The position numbers were made by a program, and so were the translations under genes. Shown here piece by piece: positions 57,866 through 64,000 of a DNA stretch of 64,000 bases. This DNA comes from Triticum aestivum. Lineage: Eukaryota > Streptophyta > Magnoliopsida > Poales > Poaceae. The stretch's first letter is position 1. Each line of letters begins with the position of its first letter. The notes beneath the pieces are model-generated. The model was not told the DNA's origin. It saw only the letters and a program-made list of their open reading frames with translations, and did not search any database. The DNA lies in assembly GCF_018294505.1 (NCBI RefSeq), contig NC_057798.1, positions 371,894,026 through 371,958,025 on the forward strand. Direction: 5' to 3'.

Positions 57866-58989
57866 TTAAACCTTAGGCAAAGTAGATGGTTGGAGCTCAT
57901 AAAGGATTATGATATGAGATTGCATTATCATCCAGGAAAGGCCAATGTCGTAGCAGATGCGTTGAGCTGCAAGAGTTGTGTTAACACGCTCATAACTGGA
58001 GGATTGCCTAAGGAGTTAGCAGATGACCTTCGAGAGCTATGCTTGGAGATAGTTCCGAGAGGTTATGTTGCAGCGTTGGAAATTCAGTCCACTTTGTTGG
58101 GTAAGATCATAGAAGCCCAGAAGACGGACAATGAGATTGCTGAGATAAAGGAAAGGATGAGTAAAGGAAAGGCTAAAGGATTTTGTGAGGATGAGCACGA
58201 CACTTTATGGTTTGAGGATCGTATTTATGTGCCTAATGACCCTGAGATCAGGAAGTTGATTCTTCAAGAGGCTCATGATTCGCCTTACTCGATTCACCCA
58301 GGCAACACCAAGATGTATCTGGATTTGAAGGGAAGTTTCTGGTGGACAGGAATGAAGAAGGATATTGTCGAGTATGTAGCAGTATGTGATGTATGTCAGA
58401 GAGTTAAGAGTATCAGAAACCAGGAGGATTGCTACAGCCGTTGCCGATACCCGAATGGAAGTGGGATAAACTTGGCATATATTTTATCACTGGATTACCA
58501 AGGACTCGTTCAAGCTATGACTCTATCTGGGTTGTAGTTGATTGCTTGATGAAAGTAGCCCATTTCATCCCAGTGAAGACAACTTATACGAGTGCTAAGT
58601 TGGCGAAGATATACATGACCAATATATTATGTATACAAGGAGTTCTGAGGACCATTGTATCAGATAGAGGAACACGGTTTATTTCAAAGTTTTGGGATCA
58701 GTTGCATGAAACTTTGGGTATCAGGCTAGAGTTCAGTACAGCCTTTAATCCACAGATATATGGACATACCGAGAGAGTCAATCAGATTCTGGAGGACATG
58801 TTGAGAGCTTGTGCGCTAGATTATGGATCTAGTTGGGATGACAATTTCCCCTATGCAAAGTTCTCCTATAACAACAATTATCAAGCTAGTTTGAAATGGC
58901 CCCTTTCGAAGCCTTGTATGGAAGGAGGTGCAGAACACCGTTATTGTGAGATGAAGTTGGATATTGACAGTTGTTCAGACCAGACTTAA
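57866..58989 (+). pseudogene. Element D RNase H end and integrase
   Basis: The frame 57866-58537 gives the last RNase H segment (NVVADALS), a linker and the HHCC zinc domain with CDVCQ near 58390. A frameshift near 58425 leads to the core frame 58429-58989. The first catalytic Asp position reads Tyr (GIYF, codon 58480-58482). The second Asp (VSDRGTRF, 58663-58665) and the Glu (GHTERVNQ, 58771-58773) are kept. The core frame ends at 58989. Confidence 0.88.
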
Positions 58990-59559
58990 TCACAGAGTCT
59001 GAGAAGAAGGTAAAGTTAATTCGAGACTGACTCAAGGTAGCCAAATCCAGGCAGAAGAGTTATGCGGATACTAAACGCAAGGAGATAGTCTACAAAGTCG
59101 GAGAAAGAGCATATCTTCATGTGTCCCCACTTCGAGGAGTTAAACATTTTGGGTCAAGGGAAAGCTAGCACCACGTTTTGTGGGACCATACAGAGTTTTG
59201 GAACGCATGTGAGAAGTTGCTTACAAGTTGGAATTGCCCGAAGGATTGTCAGGAGTTCATGATGTGTTTCACGTTTCCTAGTTGGAGAAGTGCCACACAG
59301 AGATGGCCGACATTCCTCTGAGAGATACAGTGCCACTGAAAGCAATTCAGTTGGATAGTGATCTGACCTATGAAGAGAAGCCAGTCAAGCTTCTCGAGTT
59401 TTCTAGCGAAGTTACTTGCAGCAAGGTTATCAAGTTTTGCAAAGTTCAGTGTATCCACCATACCGAGGAGGAAGCCACCTGAGAGCGAGAAGAAGATCTT
59501 CGCAAGGACCACCCAAACCTTTTTGCTGACCAACGCGAATCTCGAGGGCGAGATTCATC
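58990..59559 (+). pseudogene. Element D integrase C-terminus and chromodomain-like end
   Basis: After a damaged stretch, the segment near 59165-59280 recalls the GPY module. A TAG at 59279-59281 stands where the context suggests CAG. The frame 59282-59482 contains YEEKPVKLLEF and KVIKFCKVQ, matching the chromodomain of Tekay-type chromoviruses, which directs integration to marked chromatin. It ends at a TGA near 59480, with further sequence to the polypurine tract. Confidence 0.78.
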
Positions 59560-59575
59560 TTAAGGGTGGTAGGTT
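59560..59575 (+). other. Polypurine tract of element D
   Basis: TTAAGGGTGGTAGGTT directly before the 3' LTR; the equivalent of A 2790-2806, with one T interrupting the G run. Confidence 0.75.
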
Positions 59576-62406
59576 TGTAACATCCCAATTTTCAATTTGG
59601 ATGTTATACATAGATCATCGTGTGCATATCATATTTTATTTGCATTTTGTTATGATCCTATAAACCTTAAGCAACTCAAGGACCCAAGGAGAGAGTTGGA
59701 GGTTTCACTAAATTTTCATATTTGAATTTATTTTCATATTTGAAAAGAGGATCAATTTGATTTTAATATTTTTCTCCCCAATTATTTCCAATAATAAAAA
59801 TATGGAGAGAAGATAATATGACTTCTTCAACAAAAGAGAAATATTGGAGAAGAAATTTTAAAATCAAATCAACATTTTATTTTTATTTTATTTGAATTAG
59901 AGAAAATCTGCATTTTAGTCTAGAAAAATGTTCATCTTGTCATAAATATTAGGTTTGGACGGTGAAAATTGTTTTTGGAATTTTTAGAATTCTTGTAATA
60001 TTTTTTTAGGATTTTTCTTTCAGGGTGAAATTATTAAAAAAAACTTCCCAGACCGCACTGGGCCGAAGCCCAGCTGGCCCGTCCGAGCGCCGCCGGCTTC
60101 CCGCTCGATGAGTCCGCACCCCACCGCCGCCGGAGTCCTCTTGGACTCTGGGCCGACCCCGTCTCGCCTTGCCCCCTCCTCCAAGGCCGCCGCACCCCTG
60201 CCCTTAAATACCGTCGCCCCGCTGTCCTCTCCTCCTCACCCGAAGCTGCACCGCCCGCAGCCACCGCCGCCCGCCACCGAGGTTCGCCGCCACCGCCGTA
60301 GTTCTTCGCCATCGCCTGCTGCTGCCGCACGTGCCACCATCGCCCCACACTGTCGCCTGCTGCTGCCGCACGTGCCACCACCGCCCCACACCGTCGCCAG
60401 CGCTGCCGCCTCGCCTCATCGTCGCACGTGCTACCGACGCTTGAGCCGCCGCTGCCGGATTCCGCCCCGCCATTGACCACGCCAAAAACTGCGTTGACCG
60501 GTAAGAACCGACCAGTTCCTTTCGGTTTTTTGGTTTTGTATGTTTAGGTTTGATTGGTTAATTTTTATTAGGTTAGTTTAATTAACAAACGCTCGTTCGT
60601 TTAGATCAGTTAGCGAACGGTTTTTGTTCGTTTAGTTCTGTTAACGAACGTTCGCTCGGTAGATTTTTCTTTTTAGTTTTATTTTCGGCCAATGACCTAT
60701 CCGCGAATAGTTTTCTAGCGATTTAGCCCCTGATCTTAAAACTAGCATAACATTTTGCTCGTTTGTCCAAATTAGATGAAACCAGCCCCTAAATCTTCGT
60801 AACTATCTCTTCTTTCCAGTTAACCAACTTGAACATGATTTTGAAAATTTTAAATTTGAGTTTAGTTCAGATTAGTAAATGATCTTGTTTCGGTTGTTTC
60901 TTGAGTTTCGTTTCTCCGTTTGAGTTGTTTCTTTTTGCAAATCGTAGCTAATCGCATGTACCTATTGTTCAGATCTAATTCACATGATAATAATGCTATT
61001 AGGTTTTGTTTTCTCTTTAGTTTAGACGTTTGCCTGATTCAAGTTTCATTTGGATCTTTTCTCGATTTCTCTCTGTTTCGTTTGAGTGATTGCTTATGTA
61101 TGCTACTGTTTGTCTACGCTAGATTACCGGAGTGCGAAGCTTGTTACTACGAATCTCTAGAGTTTGCAGATCGTCAGTTTTTACTATGCATTAGTATTGC
61201 CCCTCAAATATTTGAATGAGTAGGATTGGGAACATGTGGTTTGGTTGTAGTACTTGAGGTAGGAACCTAATACCTTTTGAACACCCCGGGAATATGCATT
61301 ATGCTATATTATTGCTTAGCCATGCTCATAGATGGGGATTGGATCGTGATACACATGTAAGTTATGAGAGTTATTAATCTTGGATAACATTAAGGTGGCA
61401 ACTTTAATACACATCTGGGTGGATTGGTTTGGGCACCTGGAGAATTTAGTGTTTGTCCATTTGGGAAATCCCGGAGTACCCATATGATTTTTCCTTGGTT
61501 CTCCACCCAGGCTCAAATGGATCTTATGATATTTCATGCCTAGAAACTTCTGTGTGCAGCCACAAGCCATTATGGGCTCTCGCATAGTTGAGTAAGTGGT
61601 GTGAGCTCTCGAAGAGGTGGACTAGCAGATGTAGGGGAAAGTAGGTGTACCGGTCTACCCATAGTAGAGAGTTAATGCTTTAGAAAGACTAAGTCTCGAT
61701 CTTCCGATCATGGATGTGGTCGAGTCTTGTGGGGAAAAGTGAGCAACCTCTGCAGAGTGTATAAACTAATAATGGTTAGTCATGTCCTTGGTTATGGACA
61801 TCTTGAGTATATGGAATTGGATATTATTGTTGATCTCATCACTCTTTAATTAATTGATTGGGTTTAATGATGATACTTGTTTAATTGGGATTTGAGTTGG
61901 AGGAACCTTCTCAAATATTGGAACAACTTGGGAGTAGTTTAAATAAATTTATTCCTTTGTTGTAGGAAAAAACTAGCTTTATGCAAAAACCAATAAACTT
62001 AGAGCCTCCACCTGCCAAATATTGCATGTAGATATAGTTCTTGCATTAATTGCTTTACAACGTAACTCTTCTAGCATATTCAATGTGCTGACGTACACGA
62101 CTGCAACGTCTCATGTTGCAGAGTACTCAGACGACGAATAAGGTGTGATAGGTCATTGTCTTGCACTCAGCTATGCTGTTGGAGTTGATGGACTCATTTA
62201 CCTTCGAAGCTTCCACGGTTATTTAGTTTAGATGGCCTTCAACCATGATATTTTTGTGTAATCATACTCTTTATGAGGACACGATGTAATAAGTGTGTGA
62301 TTGAACTCTGTTATAATTCCTTGAGTACTGTGTGTGTCAGCATTACCAATCCAGGGATGACACTTAAGCACAGAGACTTCGGTCCATTGGGATCGTGGTC
62401 GCTACA
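59576..62406 (+). repeat. 3' LTR of element D
   Basis: 2831 bp, collinear with 51318-54092. The GC-rich block is at 60040-60480. It is followed by the duplication TCCAT at 62407-62411. Confidence 0.95.
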
Positions 62407-62946
62407 TCCATGGCCTCCATGGCGGCGGAGGGGTGGGAGCCCCTCCAAGATTGGATCTCCTCTCCGTTCCCTTCTGTTTCGCGTTCCCCAGATCTGGCCC
62501 TTCATGGTTTCTTAAATTCCCGGAGATCCGTAACTCCGATTGCATTGAAAATTTTACACGTTTTTTTTCATAAACTATCTTTCTTGTGCCAGAAGAAGGG
62601 CCCCAACGGCCTTACGAGGAGGGAATATGACACCTGGGCGCGCAAGGGGGTGCCCGACGCGCCCTGGTGGTTTGTTGTCACTGTGGGCCCGTGTTTGCAT
62701 TGATTCCAAGTCCCAAAAATCACATATATTCCAAAATAATTCTCCGTAAATTTTTATTGCATTTGGACTTTGTTTGATATGGATTTTCTGCGAAACAAAA
62801 AACATGCAACAAACATGAACTAACACTGGGCACTGGATTAGTAGGTTAGTCCAATAAAACTTATAAACTGTTGCTAAAAGTATGTGAAAGTTTTATAATA
62901 TTGGCATGAAACAATAAAAAATTATAGATATGACTGAGACGTATGA
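62407..62946 (-). repeat. 5' LTR of element G, outer part
   Basis: Begins with the TCCAT duplication and continues the G LTR (matching about 45380-45919). The outer end reads GACGTATGA instead of GACGTATCA. It is followed by CCCAT. Confidence 0.93.
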
Positions 62947-63231
62947 CCCATCTGTTTGTTTAGTGCTACTCTGCTATATGGCTCGTTGTACTCTTAACAA
63001 TCAATCTTTTTAAGACCCTGAACTTGTTAAGGTTAAAATGACGGATTTATGTCATGGGAGGCCGACTTATAGGGTAAAAATGGCTATGCGGCCTTGAAAG
63101 CAAACATGAGGCCTATGAGCCAAAAAATTTGGTCGTCTCTTAAAAGCTGGCCTAACAAATATTTTAGATTCGTGTATGCTTCTATTTGTTTTTTCTGATG
63201 TTTTTATGATCTCAAGTTTTTTCTTCTGTAC
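62947..63231 (+). other. 3' region of element E, continued after G
   Basis: The second copy of the E tandem repeat starts here with CTGTTTG and CTACTC, and continues with CAATCTTTTTAAGA and a GGCCGACTTA segment. No coding sequence is seen. It is taken to end where an LTR fragment of the F/G type begins. Confidence 0.6.
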
Positions 63232-63294
63232 AAATTATAGATACTATAATAGCATGGAATAATAAAAAATTATAGATACCTTGGAGATGTATCA
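63232..63294 (-). repeat. Short LTR end of an F/G-type element
   Basis: About 60 bases matching the outer end of the F LTR (compare 35625-35679 and 40795-40851), ending GATGTATCA. Its other part is missing. It directly precedes a C-type LTR that starts in its middle, so it may be the remnant of an element inserted there. Confidence 0.6.
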
Positions 63295-63908
63295 GTCAAC
63301 TACATGACACTTCACCATACTTGGGCCTAAGGGAAGGCATTGTGGAGTAGTAATTAGATGGTGGGTTGCTAGAGTAACAGAAGCTTAAACCCTAGTTTAT
63401 GCTCTATTCCGTAAGGGGTTGATTTGGATCCATATGTTTCATGCTATGGTTAGATTTATCTTAATTCTTCTTTCATAATTGCGGATGCTTGCTATAGGGG
63501 GTAATCATAAGTGGGATGCTTGTTCAAATAAGAACAATACCCCAAGCATCGGTCCACACACATATAAGGTTATCAAAGTAGCGAAGGCGAATCAGACAAA
63601 CATGATGAAAGTGACTAGACGATATGCATGTGTGTCCTTAAGAATGCATTGCCTACTATAAGAAATTGTTCCAGACTGTCATTTGCTACAAAAAGGATTG
63701 GTCTACATTGCTGCATCTTTGTTACAATTGCTACATGTTGCTCATTACAAATTACCTTGCTACCAAACTATCTATTCCCGACAGTTTTAGTGCTAGCAGA
63801 CAATAGCTTGCTGAAAACCGCTTGTAATTTCCTTCTGCTTCTTGTTGGGCTTGACACTCCTAGTAATCGAAAGGACTACGATTGATCCCCTATATTTGTG
63901 GGTCTACA
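63295..63908 (+). repeat. Partial LTR of a C-related Athila element, plus strand
   Basis: Reverse complement of about 31130-31745 of C, with many differences. It starts inside the LTR (GTCAACTACATGACAC) and ends near GGTCTACA at 63908. Orientation is opposite to C. Confidence 0.8.
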
Positions 63909-64000
63909 AGACTCTTTTCTGCTGCCATTGCTGGGAAGTGTACTGCCTTTACTGAGTGGATTTTTGTGAGGAAACATTTATATTACATGCTGAAATTTAC
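63909..64000 (+). mobile_element. Start of the internal region of a C-related element
   Basis: A decayed primer site near 63920-63937 (CTGCTGCCATTGCTGGGA against the canonical TGGCGCCATTGCCGGGGA) is followed by leader sequence matching the reverse complement of C around 31040-31085. The element runs out of the window. Confidence 0.75.

Larger units (their letters stand above)
51318..62406 (+). mobile_element. Element D: Tekay-type Ty3/Gypsy chromovirus
   Basis: LTRs 51318-54092 and 59576-62406; a perfect target duplication TCCAT lies inside the LTR of G. The element is 11.1 kb. It has a tRNA-Met PBS, an upstream ORF, gag, protease, RT, RNase H, integrase and a chromodomain-like end, all on the plus strand. 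It is the only element here with a complete series of domains in one piece. It carries at least six stops and several frameshifts, and the first catalytic Asp of integrase is Tyr. Same broad family as A, but the two LTR sequences have clearly diverged. Confidence 0.95.
44431..62946 (-). mobile_element. Element G: non-autonomous Athila-type element with nested D
   Basis: LTRs 44431-45919 (3') and 50365-51317 plus 62407-62946 (5', split by D). Flanks CCCAC and CCCAT form a target duplication with one mismatch. Without D the element is about 7.4 kb. It has a tRNA-Asp-type PBS, one broken ORF without pol motifs, a long non-coding region, and a polypurine tract. Its LTR ends and non-coding part resemble F; the ORF does not. 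It resembles what is called WHAM in Triticeae, name not verified. Confidence 0.92.
9894..63231 (+). mobile_element. Element E: old Tat/Retand-type Ty3/Gypsy element, split by three insertions
   Basis: E consists of four blocks: 9894-12179, 32646-34117, 40852-44430 and 62947-63231. They carry, in order, 5' LTR, PBS, gag, gag end plus protease, RT, RNase H, second RNase H, integrase, and a repeat-rich 3' region. The coding sequence matches nested element B across every junction, showing that C and F inserted into E without other loss. The left LTR edge is uncertain because it has diverged from that of B, and no 3' LTR is seen before the window ends. It contains many nonsense codons and is the oldest layer of the nest. 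Confidence 0.85.

Noticed and set aside
1..64000. tRNA genes, rRNA, CRISPR arrays, MITEs or DNA transposons
   Set aside because: None seen. The tRNA-like strings are retrotransposon primer-binding sites, and the repeats found are LTRs or short tandem repeats within elements.

Overview
This window looks like intergenic DNA from a large grass genome. Wheat, Aegilops, barley or another Triticeae species fits best, because the LTR termini, primer-binding sites and polyprotein domains match the Tekay, Athila and Tat/Retand lineages of Ty3/Gypsy elements that fill such genomes. I see no host gene, rRNA, tRNA or CRISPR array. Almost every base can be assigned to an LTR retrotransposon, and no element has an intact gag-pol reading frame.

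Layout. Element A (216-9332, minus strand, Tekay-type chromovirus, integrase deleted) sits inside an unassigned promoter-bearing fragment (1-215 and 9333-9893). From about 9894 to the right end lies one old plus-strand Tat/Retand-type element, E, split into four blocks by three insertions. The first is C (12180-32645, minus, Athila-type with full pol domains), whose integrase is itself split by B (16476-26672, plus, a younger relative of E). The second is F (34118-40851, minus, Sabrina-like element without pol). The third is G (44431-62946, minus, a second pol-less Athila-type element related to F), whose 5' LTR is split by D (51318-62406, plus, Tekay-type, longest coding region). The last 770 bases hold a short LTR end (63232-63294) and the start of a plus-strand relative of C (63295-64000). 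Target-site duplications support most junctions: ATGAG for C, GATAC for F, TCCAT for D, CCCAC/CCCAT for G, ACCAG/ACCAA for A. E's coding sequence resumes in register across C and F.

How the parts relate. The nesting gives a relative order: E first, then C, F and G, then B inside C and D inside G. F and G keep LTRs, a tRNA-Asp-type primer site, a polypurine tract and a gag-like or unknown ORF, so they would need enzymes from an autonomous relative; C shows the domains such a helper would have. B and E are complementary ruins: B lost its integrase core and E kept a broken one.

Most worth a second look: (1) internal copies of the 3' polypurine tract, each in a hairpin, in C, F and G, each copy matching its own element's tract; (2) an antisense, intron-containing gene with its own TATA box between pol and the 3' LTR of B; (3) two in-frame TAG codons at identical positions in B and E, within a wider excess of CAG-to-TAG and CGA-to-TGA nonsense changes; (4) a long conserved non-coding block in F and G with a repeated ATATAAGTGAAGC motif; (5) tandem repeats in the 3' region of E and B; (6) a near-perfect hairpin at the Tekay LTR terminus.
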